This document shows positions 1 through 8,394 of a DNA stretch of 64,000 nt, piece after piece. A program made the position numbers and the translations under genes. Numbering within the stretch: position 1 is the first letter of the stretch; each line of letters starts with the position of its first letter. The notes under the pieces are model-generated. The model worked only from the letters and a program-made list of their open reading frames with translations. It did not search any database and was not told the DNA's origin. Source of the stretch: Nocardioides ginsengisegetis (GTDB lineage: Bacteria > Actinomycetota > Actinomycetes > Propionibacteriales > Nocardioidaceae). The stretch covers positions 1 through 64,000 of the forward strand of contig NZ_JACGXA010000003.1 in NCBI RefSeq assembly GCF_014138045.1. Reading direction: 5' to 3'.

Positions 1-482
1 CGGTAGTAGGACTCGTCCGGCAGCCCGAGGCCGCCCTGCACGAGGTGGAAGAGGTAGCGGTCGGAGTCCTTGTTGTCGGTGGCGATGTAGCTGCCGAAGA
101 GGCCGTGCCCGCCGATCCGCTCGAACTCGCCGAGGAACGCCGCCAGGTCGCGGGTGTCGCGCAGGGCGGCGACCGCGTCGATCAGCGGCCGCACGGGCCG
201 CAGACCGCGGTGGTTGATGGTCTCGGTGTCCATGAACGACGCGTAGAGGTCGTGGATCTTGCGCGCCTCGTCGTCCAGCGACGCCGGATCGGCGGACGCG
301 ATGTCCTCGATGATCCGGCGGACCTGCTCCTCGGCCACGTCGGCCAGCTGGACGAAGGGTCCCCAGCTCGAGCGGTCCGAGGGATCTCGGTCTCGTCGAG
401 CCACCGCCCGTTCCCGTGTCCGAAGAGGTCGTCCTGGGGACGGATGTCGGGGGTTCATGCCCGGTCGGGCGTCATCCAGCAT
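1..482 (-). pseudogene. M13 (neprilysin-type) metallopeptidase, N-terminal part, frameshifted and cut by the window edge
   Basis: Read leftwards from the ATG at 482, this encodes the amino-terminal domain of an M13 zinc endopeptidase; the HExxH catalytic site lies beyond the window. Visible family segments are QDDLFGHGNGRWLDETEIP, DRSSWGPFVQLADVAEEQV and GGLGLPDESYY at the edge. They lie in different frames. One extra base in the G5 run at 449-453 and one missing base beside 381-383 restore a continuous protein starting MLDDARPGMNPDIRPQDD. The usual FGHVNGRW motif reads FGHGNGRW here. The two neighbours are broken in the same way, so sequencing error is more likely than true decay. The family call is firm; functional status is unknown. 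Confidence 0.75.
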
Positions 483-510
483 GCTCACGGGACCGACCGT
501 AACCGATCGG

Positions 511-1477
511 TCAGTCGCGCACCCGGACGACCGGACTTGCCGAGGGTGCGGCGTTCGTCCATGTCGACCAGCGCCTGTCCGAAGTCCTCGAGCGCGTACG
601 TCGCCCCGATCGGCGGCTTGATGACGCCCGACTCCATCATCGGCAGGATCTCGGCCCACTGCTCGTGCATGTAGCCCGGCCGCATCATCGCGTAGGCGCC
701 CCAGCCGACGCCGCGGACGTCGATGTTGTTGAGGAGGAGCCGGTTGACCTTGACCTCGGGGATGCCCTGGCCGGACGCGAAGCCGACGACCAGCAGCCGC
801 CCCTGCGCCCCGAGCACCCGCAGCGAGTCGGTGAAGGCGTCGCCGCCGACCACGTCGAGGACGATGTCGACGCCCCGGCCCCCGGTCAGCTCCATGACCT
901 TGTCCTTGAAGTCGTCGGAGCAGCACCGCCTCGTCGGCGCCGGCGTCGAGGGCGACCTTGGCCTTCTCCTCGGTCGAGACGACCGCGATCGTGCGGGCGC
1001 CGTAGCCCTTCGCGACCTGGATGGTCGCGGTGCCGACGCCACCGGCCGCGCCGTGCACGAGCACGGTCTCGCCGGCCTTCACGTCGCCGCGCTCGGCCAG
1101 CGCGAACTGCGCGGTCAGGTAGTTCATGGGCAGCGCAGCCCCCTCGTCGAGGCTGATCGAGTCCGGCAGTGCGAACGTCGAGACCCGCCGGGTTGCTGAC
1201 CAGCTCACCGGCAGCGCCGTACGGCGCCACCCCGGCGACCCGCGTCCCCGGAGCGAGCCCGCCGCCGGACACCACGACCCCGCGAAGTCCACGCCGAGGG
1301 TGAAGGGCGGCTCGGGCTTGAGCTGGTACTGCCCCTTGCTCAGCAGCAGGTCGGGGAAGGAGATGCCGACGCGGTGCCCTCGACGAGCACGTCGTCGGGG
1401 CCGGGCGTCGGCTCGGCGACGTCGCGGATCTCGAGATCGCTGGGACCGGTGGGCGTGATGACCTGGACGGCGCGCAT
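511..1477 (-). pseudogene. Zinc-type alcohol dehydrogenase / NADPH:quinone oxidoreductase, frameshifted
   Basis: This is a medium-chain dehydrogenase/reductase of the quinone oxidoreductase type, expected to reduce quinones or enones with NADPH. The start MRAVQVITPTGPSDLEIRD is at 1477. The nucleotide-binding loop reads KAGETVLVHGAAGGVGTATI around 1020-1080, and the C-terminal half MELTGGRGVDIVLDVVGGDA is clear. The pieces sit in different frames. Apparent indels lie near 532, 918, 1184, 1280 and 1378, several in C or G runs. Correcting the last one gives a natural ending TLGKSVVRVRD with TGA at 511-513. Five indels in under 1 kb suggest poor sequence quality, although a decayed gene cannot be excluded. 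Total length would be about 320 residues, normal for the family. Confidence 0.75.
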
Positions 1478-1551
1478 GCCCGGCACGCTACCGACCGGGG
1501 CCCGCTCGCCGACCGGCCCATCCGATCCGCGAGCGGCTCCGAACGGGCTAC

Positions 1552-2435
1552 GTGAGGATCGACGACGCCGTCCGGGCCGGGCTCATGCACGCACTCGCCC
1601 GCTTCACCCGTCCGCTATGGCGACGAGCTCCGCTTCGCCGGCGAGGACCTGCCGAAGCCGGAGAAGGTCCGCGTGCCCACGCGCTACGGCCACGTGCCGG
1701 TCCACCTCTACCGCCCGGTCCGCGCGGCCCGGCGCGCCCTCGGCGCCTACGTGCACTTCCACGGCGGCGCCTTCCTGATGCGCTACCCACAGATGGACGA
1801 CTTCTGGTGCCGGTACGTCGCCTCCCGGGCGGGCGTCGTGGTCGCCAACGTCGACTTCCGCGCCGGCCCCTACGTGCGGTACCCCGTCGCCCAGCACGAG
1901 GCCCACGACGCCGCCGCCCACCTCGCCACCCGCGGCAGTGACCACGGCATCGACGGGACCCGCGTCGCCGTCGGCGGCCTCTCGTCCGGCGGGGCGCTGG
2001 CCGCCGCCACCTGTCTGCAGGCGCGCGAACCGCGGCTCCTTCGCCCCGGTCCTCCAGGTGCTCGGCGTCCCGGCCCTCGACATGGCCACCGCCGTCGACA
2101 CCGGGGCGCCCGGGATGATCTCGCCCGCCCTGCGCAGGCTCGTGCGCCGGGTCTACTTCCCCGACCCCGCGACCCGTGCGGACCCCTACGCCTCGCCGCT
2201 GCTGACCGACACCGTGCGGGGGCTGCCGCCCGCGGTCGTCCTCACCGCTGAGCGGGACACCCTGCGTCCCGACGGCGACAAGTACGCCGCCCGGCTGCGC
2301 AACGCCGGGATCGAGGTCGTCTCCGACATGACGCCGGGTGCCGACCACTACTTCCTCTCGCACGACCTCGACCGGGCGCGACGGACCATGGAGATGGTCG
2401 CCGGACAGATCAGGCGTCGTACGTCGCCCGCCTGA
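1552..2435 (+). pseudogene. Alpha/beta hydrolase (HSL-type esterase/lipase), frameshifted
   Basis: This is a carboxylesterase of the hormone-sensitive lipase family. It starts at GTG 1552 (MRIDDAVRAGLMHALARF). The middle part carries the oxyanion-hole motif HFHGGAF and the nucleophile elbow GGLSSGG. The last part carries the acid segment AERDTLRPDG and the catalytic histidine in GADHYF. These three parts occupy different frames, joined by apparent indels near 1615 and 2027. Corrected length is about 294 residues, as expected. All catalytic elements are present, so the gene would be functional if the indels are sequencing errors. It diverges from the oxidoreductase gene, 74 bases away. Confidence 0.75.
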
Positions 2436-2450
2436 GACTCACGCGTGGAT

Positions 2451-3680
2451 TCAGCGGGGGTCGACCAGCGAGTTCATCTCGAAGTGCATCGGGTCGGTGT
2501 AGTGCCACCGGCCGCCCCAGGTGAAGCCCCACTTCTCGAAGATCGCGACGACCTGGCGGTCCATCTCGCCGACGGTGCCGCGCTGGTTGCCGGGCACGTT
2601 GAGGTCGAGGGCGAGCCCGAAGGAGTGGTTGGACAGCGTGGTCGTGCCGGCGATGAAGCGCGGGTAGTAGCAGCCGGCGTACTCGTCGGGGTGGATCTTG
2701 TCGGCCAGCCCCTGGTCGACGACCTCGTTGAGCGCGGCGGTGAGCTGCGGGAAGAGCAGCCGGTTGCAGGTGACGCTGCCCAGGATCGGGACCTGCTGGG
2801 TGGCGATGTGGGAGGCGACCCACGAGGCCTCCGGTGCGATCCGGCCGCCGCCGAGCACGGTGTAGTTGAAGGTGCCGACCGCGTCGGCGACCGAGCCGAC
2901 GAGGAACGCCGTCTGCTTCGCGTGGATGTCCAGGCCGGCGCGCGCGACGATGTCGAGGCTCTGGACCGACGCGGTCGTGCCGGCGACCTTCTCGACGGGC
3001 TTGCGCAGCGAGGACGGCGACGTGCTGCCGGTGTAGATCAGCAGCGCGTTGTCCTTCTTCATGCCCAGCGAGTCGGCCCACTTCTCGTTGACGACGGCGT
3101 CGATGGCGTTGGGGATCTGCGGCGCGAACGCCCCGACGTGCAGCTCGGGGGCGTCCTTGCTGGAGCCGAGCTGGAGGTAGCCCTTGCCGGTGATCGGCAG
3201 CCGCTTCTTCAGCTCCGGGAGCAGCGCGACCTCGCCGCCCGCGACCCGGTCCCAGACGGCCTGCGTGGTGGCCGAGGCGTACGGCGTCCAGTTGCGGTAG
3301 GTGCCCGCGTCGACGGCCGCCACGTTGAGGGCGTGGTTCTCGATGCTGACCTGTGCCATCGAGAGGCTCTCGACGCGGGTGACGCCCTTCAGGTGCTGGA
3401 TCCGCTTCACGACCGCGGGGCTGAGGGTGTCCTGGCTGTAGACGAGCATGTCGGCGGCGTAGAGCCGGCCGCTCAGCTTGCCGGGCGGGTCGACCGCGTG
3501 GTCGGCGTCGGCGACGGGGCTGGTGCTGTTGCTGGGGCTCGTGCCCGGGTCACCCGCGCCGGACGTCGCGGCCGCCGGGCTGGTGGCCGGGTCGTGGGCC
3601 GCGGCCTTCCCGTCGCAGCCGGCCGTCGTGAGCAGGGCGAGGGGCAGCAGCAGTGCCGCCAGTGCGCGCGCGTTCCGCAT
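2451..3680 (-). CDS. D-alanyl-D-alanine carboxypeptidase-like (M15 family) lipoprotein
   Basis: This is a probable peptidoglycan L,D- or D,D-peptidase on the outer face of the membrane. The ATG at 3680 is preceded by GAGGGAGG and opens a signal peptide (MRNARALAALLLPLALLTTAGC) whose cysteine fits a lipobox. A T/S/P-rich linker follows, then a middle domain of unknown function (residues about 70-260). The C-terminal M15 zinc domain carries SNHSFGLALDLNVPGN and GFTWGGRWHYTDPMHFE, which supply the His, Asp and His ligands. The 409-residue length exceeds minimal VanY-type enzymes because of the middle domain. A start 13 codons upstream is possible but lacks the strong ribosome site. Its substrate is inferred from the family only. 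Confidence 0.85.
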   Translation of the reverse strand: MRNARALAALLLPLALLTTAGCDGKAAAHDPATSPAAATSGAGDPGTSPSNSTSPVADADHAVDPPGKLSGRLYAADMLVYSQDTLSPAVVKRIQHLKGVTRVESLSMAQVSIENHALNVAAVDAGTYRNWTPYASATTQAVWDRVAGGEVALLPELKKRLPITGKGYLQLGSSKDAPELHVGAFAPQIPNAIDAVVNEKWADSLGMKKDNALLIYTGSTSPSSLRKPVEKVAGTTASVQSLDIVARAGLDIHAKQTAFLVGSVADAVGTFNYTVLGGGRIAPEASWVASHIATQQVPILGSVTCNRLLFPQLTAALNEVVDQGLADKIHPDEYAGCYYPRFIAGTTTLSNHSFGLALDLNVPGNQRGTVGEMDRQVVAIFEKWGFTWGGRWHYTDPMHFEMNSLVDPR

Positions 3681-3749
3681 GTGCCCTCCCTCACGGGTCA
3701 GACTAGGTCGATGCGGCAAGCCGCACAGCCGGGTCCGCCGATCGTGACG

Positions 3750-5138
3750 TCACCGCGACCTGCCCCCGGACCTGCCCAGGCCGCCCGGCGTCCGGATCGT
3801 CGCCCACGACAGCAGCCCGCCGAGCACGAGCAGGACCGCGCAGGCGACCATCGCGGAGCGGTAGGCGTCGTCGAGCACGGCCGGGTCGGCGTAGTCGTCG
3901 CCCCGGAGCCCGACCAGCAGCGGCAGCGCCGCGACGGCCAGCAGCGAGCCGGCCCGCGCCACCGCGTTGTTGACCCCGCTCGCGAGGCCGGCGTGCTCGT
4001 CGGGCGCGGCCGCCAGCACCGTGGCCGTCAGCGGCGCGACCAGCAGCGGCAGGCCCAGCCCGAAGACGGTGATGCCGGGCAGCACGTCGAGGACGTACGT
4101 CGTCCCCGGACCCACTCGCGTCAGCAGCAGCACCCCCGCCGCCATCACCAGCGGCCCGAGGGTCATCGGGATCCGCGGCCCGATCCGGGACGCCAGCCGG
4201 CCACCGCGCCGGGCCAGCAGCAGCATGCAGACCGTGATCGGCAGGCTGGAGATGCCCGCGCGGAGGGCGCCGTACCCGACCACGACCTGGAGCTGCAGGA
4301 CGAGGAAGAACAGCACGGCGCCGAGGGCGGCGTAGACGAGCAGCGTCATCGCGTTGGCGCTGCTGAACGTGCGGTCGGCGAAGATCCCCAGCGGCAGCAT
4401 CGGGTGGTCGCTCCGGCGCTCGACGAGCACGAACGCGGCCGCGGCCAGCACGGCGACCCCCAACGCAACGGGCACGAGTGGCCGGCCCCACTCGATGAGC
4501 GCGTACGTCGTCCCGCCGAGCGTCAGGCACGCGAGCAGCGCCCCGGTCGCGTCGAACCGCGCGGGGGCGTGCGGGTCGAGCGTCTCGGGCACCGACCGGG
4601 TCGCGACGACCACGCTCAGCGCGCCGAGGGGGACGTTGAGGAAGAAGATCCAGCGCCAGTCGGCGTACTCGATGAGGGTGCCGCCGAGGAACGGCCCGAG
4701 CGCCGCCGCGATGCCGCCGAGGCCCGACCAGGCGCCGATCGCGGCCGCCCGGTCGTCACGCACGAAGGCGCCCTGGATCATCGCGAGGCTGCCGGGCATC
4801 AGCAGCGCCGCGCCGGCGCCCTGCAGGACGCGGGCCGCGATCAGCACCTCCGGTGTGGGCGCGAGCCCGCACAGCACCGAGGCGAGCGTGAAGGCGACGG
4901 TCCCGACGTTGAACACCCGCACACGGCCGAACCGGTCGCCCAGCGAGCCCCCGAGCAGGATCAGGCTGGCCAGCGAGAGGAGGTAGCCGTTGGAGACCCA
5001 CTGGAGCTCGGCGAGCGTCGCGTCGAGGTCCGCGCCGATCGTGCGCAGCGCGACGTTGACGACGGTGCCGTCCAGCATGGTCATGCCCGAGCCGAGCAGG
5101 GCGGCGGCCACGACGGCCCGTCCGGCATGCGTGCCCAT
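3750..5138 (-). CDS. MFS transporter, DHA2 (EmrB/QacA-type) drug exporter
   Basis: This 462-residue membrane protein is expected to have 14 transmembrane helices and to act as a proton-driven drug or metabolite exporter. Family signatures are TMLDGTVVNVALRTIG in helix 1 and GGSLGDRFGRVRVF, the motif A loop between helices 2 and 3. The chosen start is ATG 5138 (MGTHAGRAVVAA). A GTG at 5169 would add ten residues but reaches to within 12 bases of the divergent gene's start at 5181. The two genes share a 42-base intergenic space and could share control. No dedicated regulator is adjacent; the nearest TetR gene belongs to the alkB cluster. Substrate is unknown. Confidence 0.88.
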   Translation of the reverse strand: MGTHAGRAVVAAALLGSGMTMLDGTVVNVALRTIGADLDATLAELQWVSNGYLLSLASLILLGGSLGDRFGRVRVFNVGTVAFTLASVLCGLAPTPEVLIAARVLQGAGAALLMPGSLAMIQGAFVRDDRAAAIGAWSGLGGIAAALGPFLGGTLIEYADWRWIFFLNVPLGALSVVVATRSVPETLDPHAPARFDATGALLACLTLGGTTYALIEWGRPLVPVALGVAVLAAAAFVLVERRSDHPMLPLGIFADRTFSSANAMTLLVYAALGAVLFFLVLQLQVVVGYGALRAGISSLPITVCMLLLARRGGRLASRIGPRIPMTLGPLVMAAGVLLLTRVGPGTTYVLDVLPGITVFGLGLPLLVAPLTATVLAAAPDEHAGLASGVNNAVARAGSLLAVAALPLLVGLRGDDYADPAVLDDAYRSAMVACAVLLVLGGLLSWATIRTPGGLGRSGGRSR

Positions 5139-5180
5139 CCGGACCGCGCCCGGCGCCGAATGCTCCACGTGCCCCACACT

Positions 5181-6062
5181 ATGCGCCACGCCGCGGCCCC
5201 TGCCCGTACGACGGAGCAGCGACTCGTCGACCACGTCGAGCGCCTGGGGGCCGAGCACCCGCCGATCGAGCTGTCGTCCGTCGACTTCACCGTGCACCGG
5301 CCCGCCGTCCTCGCCGAGCGCTACGGCCACGTGCTGGACTACATGGCCCGGGTCGAGCTCGAGGTGGACCGCAACGTCCTCGAGCTCGTCACGCTGCTCC
5401 CGGACCCGCCCGAGGTCGACCGCCGCTTCTTCGCGGACGTCTGGCAGCCGCAGGAGGTCCAGCACGGGCTGATCCTCGACCGCCTGCAGGTGCAGGTCGG
5501 CCGGCCGCCGGCCACCCCCGACCTCGACACGGTGGGGGCGAAGATCAAGGTGCTGGGGATGCTCGCCCACGTCGCCGCGATCCAGGACGTCGTGCGGATG
5601 CTCTACTACCTGACCGGCGCGGCCACCGAGCGCTCCGCGGTGCTGGCCTACAACCTGCTGCACCGGGGGGTCACGGAGATGGGCGAGACGGCGGTGGCCG
5701 ACACCGTGATCGCCCCGATCCGTCGCCAGGAGCCCGGCCACTTCGCCTTCTACCAGCTCTCCGCGCGCGGTCTGTGGAGCGAGCTCACCGGCTGGCAGCG
5801 CTGGCTGGTGCGCCGGTTACGGCGATTCTCGTTCGCCCCAGTGGGCGCCAACCACGACGGCCAGCGGGCCGATTTCGGCGAGGTGATGGCCACCCTGGGC
5901 ATCGCCGACGAGCCGAGCCGCTTCGCTGGCGAGATCTCCCGGGTCGAGCGCGAGCTGCTGTGGGCCCGCGAGCAGGGCCTCAAGGTCCCGGCGTACGTCG
6001 CCCGCGGGTTCCACGAGGCCGTCGAGCTCGCTCATGCCCGGGCCCGCCGCGCGACGGGCTGA
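5181..6062 (+). CDS. Ferritin-like diiron protein of unknown function
   Basis: This 293-residue, largely helical protein contains two ExxH motifs, EVQH (in WQPQEVQHGLI) and EPGH (in RRQEPGHFAFY). Upstream glutamates lie in YMARVELEVDR and VTEMGETAV. This E, ExxH, E, ExxH layout is that of ferritin-like diiron carboxylate proteins such as acyl-ACP desaturases and related oxidases. Homologues of such proteins are sometimes mislabelled as LepA GTP-binding protein; no GTPase motif is present here. It diverges from the MFS exporter and converges with the TetR gene, leaving three bases between stops. An oxidase or desaturase role is inferred from the metal-site pattern. The substrate cannot be stated. 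Confidence 0.72.
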   Translation: MRHAAAPARTTEQRLVDHVERLGAEHPPIELSSVDFTVHRPAVLAERYGHVLDYMARVELEVDRNVLELVTLLPDPPEVDRRFFADVWQPQEVQHGLILDRLQVQVGRPPATPDLDTVGAKIKVLGMLAHVAAIQDVVRMLYYLTGAATERSAVLAYNLLHRGVTEMGETAVADTVIAPIRRQEPGHFAFYQLSARGLWSELTGWQRWLVRRLRRFSFAPVGANHDGQRADFGEVMATLGIADEPSRFAGEISRVERELLWAREQGLKVPAYVARGFHEAVELAHARARRATG

Positions 6063-6065
6063 GGG

Positions 6066-6656
6066 CTAGGGGCGCAGCACCCGCGCGGCGATCCAGGCGA
6101 TGTCGGCGGACGTGTCGGCCGGGGAGGCCGAGGGCTGCATGACATGGCTGAGCACCACCCGGACGACCATGTCGATGGCGGCCTCGAGGTGCTCGTCGTC
6201 GAGGGCGAGCGCGTAGGGCTCGATCCGGTCCTTGATGACGATCTTGGCCGCGGCGAGCAGGGACTCGGCGTGGGTCGTCAGCAGCGGCAGCAGCTCGGTG
6301 TCGGCGCCGTGCGTCGCGGAGACGACGGCGTGCAGGAGCGGGTTGTCCTGGGCCAGCTCGAGGACCCCGCGGGTCGCCCCCCGGATCGCCTCGACCAGGT
6401 CGGTCGGGGCGTCGTCGAAGGCGAGGTTGACCACGCCGAGGAAGCGGTCGAGCTCGTGCAGGATCATCGCCTCGGCCAGGCCCGGCTTGGTGCCGACCTC
6501 GTTGTAGACGGTCTGCCGGGAGACCCCCACCCGGTCGGCGATCCGGGCCATCGTCACCTGGGCCCAGCCGACCTCGGTGGTCAGCGCCACGGCGGCCTCG
6601 ACGACCCGCTCCCGCATCGTCGCCGTCAGGGGGGCTCGGTCGGGGGCGGTCGTCAC
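6066..6656 (-). CDS. TetR family transcriptional regulator of the alkB cluster
   Basis: This 196-residue TetR-type repressor has its N-terminal helix-turn-helix at about residues 30-60 (VTMARIADRVGVSRQTVYNEVG) and an effector-binding C-terminal domain. It lies last in the minus-strand series alkB-rubredoxin, ferredoxin, tetR, 27 bases after the ferredoxin stop. In Rhodococcus and related genera a TetR gene at this place represses alkB until alkane-derived ligands appear. By analogy it probably binds the repeated GGTTTGTAAA motifs upstream of alkB. The assignment as local repressor is inferred from position; the DNA-binding family is clear. Confidence 0.88.
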   Translation of the reverse strand: MTTAPDRAPLTATMRERVVEAAVALTTEVGWAQVTMARIADRVGVSRQTVYNEVGTKPGLAEAMILHELDRFLGVVNLAFDDAPTDLVEAIRGATRGVLELAQDNPLLHAVVSATHGADTELLPLLTTHAESLLAAAKIVIKDRIEPYALALDDEHLEAAIDMVVRVVLSHVMQPSASPADTSADIAWIAARVLRP

Positions 6657-6683
6657 GGCACCAGTCTAGGGAGCCGGTCGTGC

Positions 6684-6887
6684 TCAGTCGGTCAGGGACA
6701 GTGCGAGCACCGGGCAGGACGCAACGGCCGCGGCCACCTGCCCACGGTGCTCCTCGGCCGGCGTCTCGTCGCGCAGGTGCATGACGTCGTCACCTCCCTC
6801 ATCCTCACGGAGCTCGAAGAACTCGTGCGCCATCGCCTCGCACATGCCGAGCCCCTCGCACCGGTCGCGGTCCACGTGGATGCGCAT
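6684..6887 (-). CDS. 3Fe-4S type ferredoxin
   Basis: This 67-residue single-cluster ferredoxin begins MRIHVDRDRCEGLGMCEAMA and ends with SCPVLALS. The CX5C spacing followed by a distant CP is the pattern of actinobacterial 3Fe-4S ferredoxins. These usually feed electrons to cytochromes P450 or to Rieske oxygenases. Its ATG (6887) overlaps the stop of the alkB-rubredoxin fusion in a TGATG arrangement, so translation is probably coupled. No P450 or ferredoxin reductase gene lies nearby. Its partner may therefore be the alkane hydroxylase system itself or an enzyme encoded elsewhere. Confidence 0.87.
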   Translation of the reverse strand: MRIHVDRDRCEGLGMCEAMAHEFFELREDEGGDDVMHLRDETPAEEHRGQVAAAVASCPVLALSLTD

Positions 6888-8317
6888 CAGAGGGCCTCGC
6901 TCCGGCTCAGGGGGATGAAGTCGACCTTCTCGCGCACGCCGCAGTCCGGGCAGCACCAGTCGGCGGGGATGTCGGCCCAGGCCGTCCCGGCGGCGAAGCC
7001 CTCATGCTCGTCGCCGGCGTTGACGTCGTAGGTGTAGGAGCAGCCGGGGCAGCGGGCCGCGAGAACCTCCTCGATCGGCTGGTTTCGAGACGGTTGCAGA
7101 GCAACCTCCTCAACCACCGATGGCGGGGGCGGGTACGCCGCGAGGATGCGCTCGCGCTTGCGGGGCTGGAGGTTGGCGCGGGTCAGGTCGCCATCGAAGT
7201 GGGCGAGGACGCGGGGGTCCATCACCCGGCGCCAGACCGGCGGGAGGATCGCGAGCACGATCATGCCGGCGTACCCCGTGGGCAGCACCGGGCTCTCCTC
7301 GAAGTCGCGCAGGGTCTGGTAGCGACGCGTCGGGTTGGCGTGGTGGTCGCTGTGCCGCTGCAGGTGGTAGAGCAGCACGTTGGTCGCGATGTTGTTGGAG
7401 TTCCACGAGTGCGAGGGGTCGACCCGCTCGTAGCGCTGGCGCTCGCCGACGCCGACCTTCTGCCGCAGCATCCCGTAGTGCTCCATGTAGTTGACGACCT
7501 CGAGCAGCGAGAAACCGACGACCGCCTGCACGACGAGGAACGGCAGGATCCCCACGCCCAGCCAGGCGACCAGGCCGCCCCACAGCACCGCGGACATCAG
7601 CCAGGCGTTGAGCACGTCGTTGCCGAGCCGGAAGGGGTGCTGTTGCTTGCGGGCGTAGCGCCGCTTCTCCAGCCGCCAGGCCGAGCGCAGCGACCCGATC
7701 ACCGTGCGCGGCCAGAACTGGTAGAAGTTCTCGCCGAACCGGCTGCTGGCGGGGTCCTCCGGGGTGGCGACCCGGACGTGGTGGCCGCGGTTGTGCTCGA
7801 TGTAGAAGTGGCCGTAGAAGCTCTGCGCCAGCGCGATCTTGGACAGCCAGCGCTCGTTGGCCTCCTTCTTGTGGCCGAGCTCGTGGGCGGTGTTGATGCC
7901 GATCCCGCCGATGCAGCCGATCGAGATCGCCAGGCCGAGCTTGTCGAGCGTGGTCAGGTCGCCGAAGCCGCCGGCACCGTGGGCGATGACGTAGAAGGCG
8001 CCGACGAAGCCGACGTACTGGATCGGCAGGAAGAGATAGGTGATCCAGCGGTAGTAGCGGTCCTTCTCCAGCGCCTCGATCGCGTCGTCGGGCGGGTTGG
8101 AGCGGTCCAGCCCCGCGAGCAGGTCGATCGCCGGGACGACGCCGAGGATCACGATCGGACCGATCCAGAACCACACGCCCCACCCGGTCAGCGCCCACAT
8201 CCCGCCGGCGATGAACGCCAGGCTCGGGACGACGAGGCCGATCAGCCACAGGTAGCGCTTCTTGTCCTTCCACGCCTCGGTCGAGCCGAGGGGGACCGTC
8301 GCGTTGGCGGTGCTCAT
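6887..8317 (-). CDS. alkB: Alkane 1-monooxygenase AlkB fused to a C-terminal rubredoxin
   Basis: This integral membrane diiron hydroxylase is expected to oxidise the terminal carbon of n-alkanes. The AlkB part (about residues 1-400) has several membrane helices and the histidine boxes HELGH, EHNRGHH and LQRHSDHH, plus the alkane hydroxylase signature NYMEHYGM. The C-terminus (about 420-470) is a rubredoxin with CPGCSYTYD and CCPDCGV, supplying the iron site that normally sits on a separate electron carrier. Such fusions are known from Dietzia and Nocardioides. The linker contains SVVEEVALQPSRN, encoded by a palindromic repeat (7081-7120) also found in recF. The ATG at 8317 follows AGGAAGG. 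No rubredoxin reductase gene is adjacent. Confidence 0.95.
   Translation of the reverse strand: MSTANATVPLGSTEAWKDKKRYLWLIGLVVPSLAFIAGGMWALTGWGVWFWIGPIVILGVVPAIDLLAGLDRSNPPDDAIEALEKDRYYRWITYLFLPIQYVGFVGAFYVIAHGAGGFGDLTTLDKLGLAISIGCIGGIGINTAHELGHKKEANERWLSKIALAQSFYGHFYIEHNRGHHVRVATPEDPASSRFGENFYQFWPRTVIGSLRSAWRLEKRRYARKQQHPFRLGNDVLNAWLMSAVLWGGLVAWLGVGILPFLVVQAVVGFSLLEVVNYMEHYGMLRQKVGVGERQRYERVDPSHSWNSNNIATNVLLYHLQRHSDHHANPTRRYQTLRDFEESPVLPTGYAGMIVLAILPPVWRRVMDPRVLAHFDGDLTRANLQPRKRERILAAYPPPPSVVEEVALQPSRNQPIEEVLAARCPGCSYTYDVNAGDEHEGFAAGTAWADIPADWCCPDCGVREKVDFIPLSRSEAL
7081..7120 (-). repeat. Palindromic coding repeat, copy 1 (in alkB-rubredoxin linker)
   Basis: This 40-base element on the plus strand begins GGTTTCGAGACGGTTGC and ends GCAACCTCCTCAACCACCGA, with AGA as the loop. 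GGTTGC/GCAACC forms the inner stem, and the flanks pair imperfectly. Read on the minus strand it encodes SVVEEVALQPSRN in the linker between AlkB and rubredoxin. It matches the copy at 46694-46733 in 37 of 40 positions; all differences are in the loop. Confidence 0.85.
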
Positions 8318-8336
8318 GCGGGAACCTTCCTGCCGG

Positions 8337-8393
8337 GGTTTACATGACCATAGGGTTTGTAAACCACTTTGACAAGAGGTTCTGGTTTGTAAA
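8337..8393 (-). promoter_or_regulatory. alkB promoter with repeated operator-like motifs
   Basis: On the minus strand a TTGTCA -35 (8375-8370) is followed after 17 bases by a TATGGT -10 (8352-8347), about 30 bases before the alkB start. Two identical plus-strand copies of GGTTTGTAAA lie at 8354-8363 and 8384-8393, exactly 30 bases apart. One copy lies in the spacer and one is upstream of the -35. GGTTTACA at 8337-8344 forms an inverted partner. This is a credible operator for the TetR gene of the same cluster. The promoter boxes are seen directly; the binding protein is inferred. Confidence 0.6.
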
Positions 8394-8394
8394 G

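Noticed and set aside
2445..6062. A 1205-codon plus-strand frame
   Set aside because: Only its end from 5181 is a real gene. The rest mirrors the DD-peptidase and MFS genes and contains highly repetitive R/Q/H-rich shadow sequence.
5181..6062. Annotation as a LepA-type GTP-binding protein
   Set aside because: No P-loop or other GTPase motif is present. The ExxH pairs fit a diiron protein instead.
7004..8347. A 447-codon frame antisense to alkB-rubredoxin
   Set aside because: It is a shadow of a gene with all histidine boxes and rubredoxin cysteines intact, and has no ribosome site.
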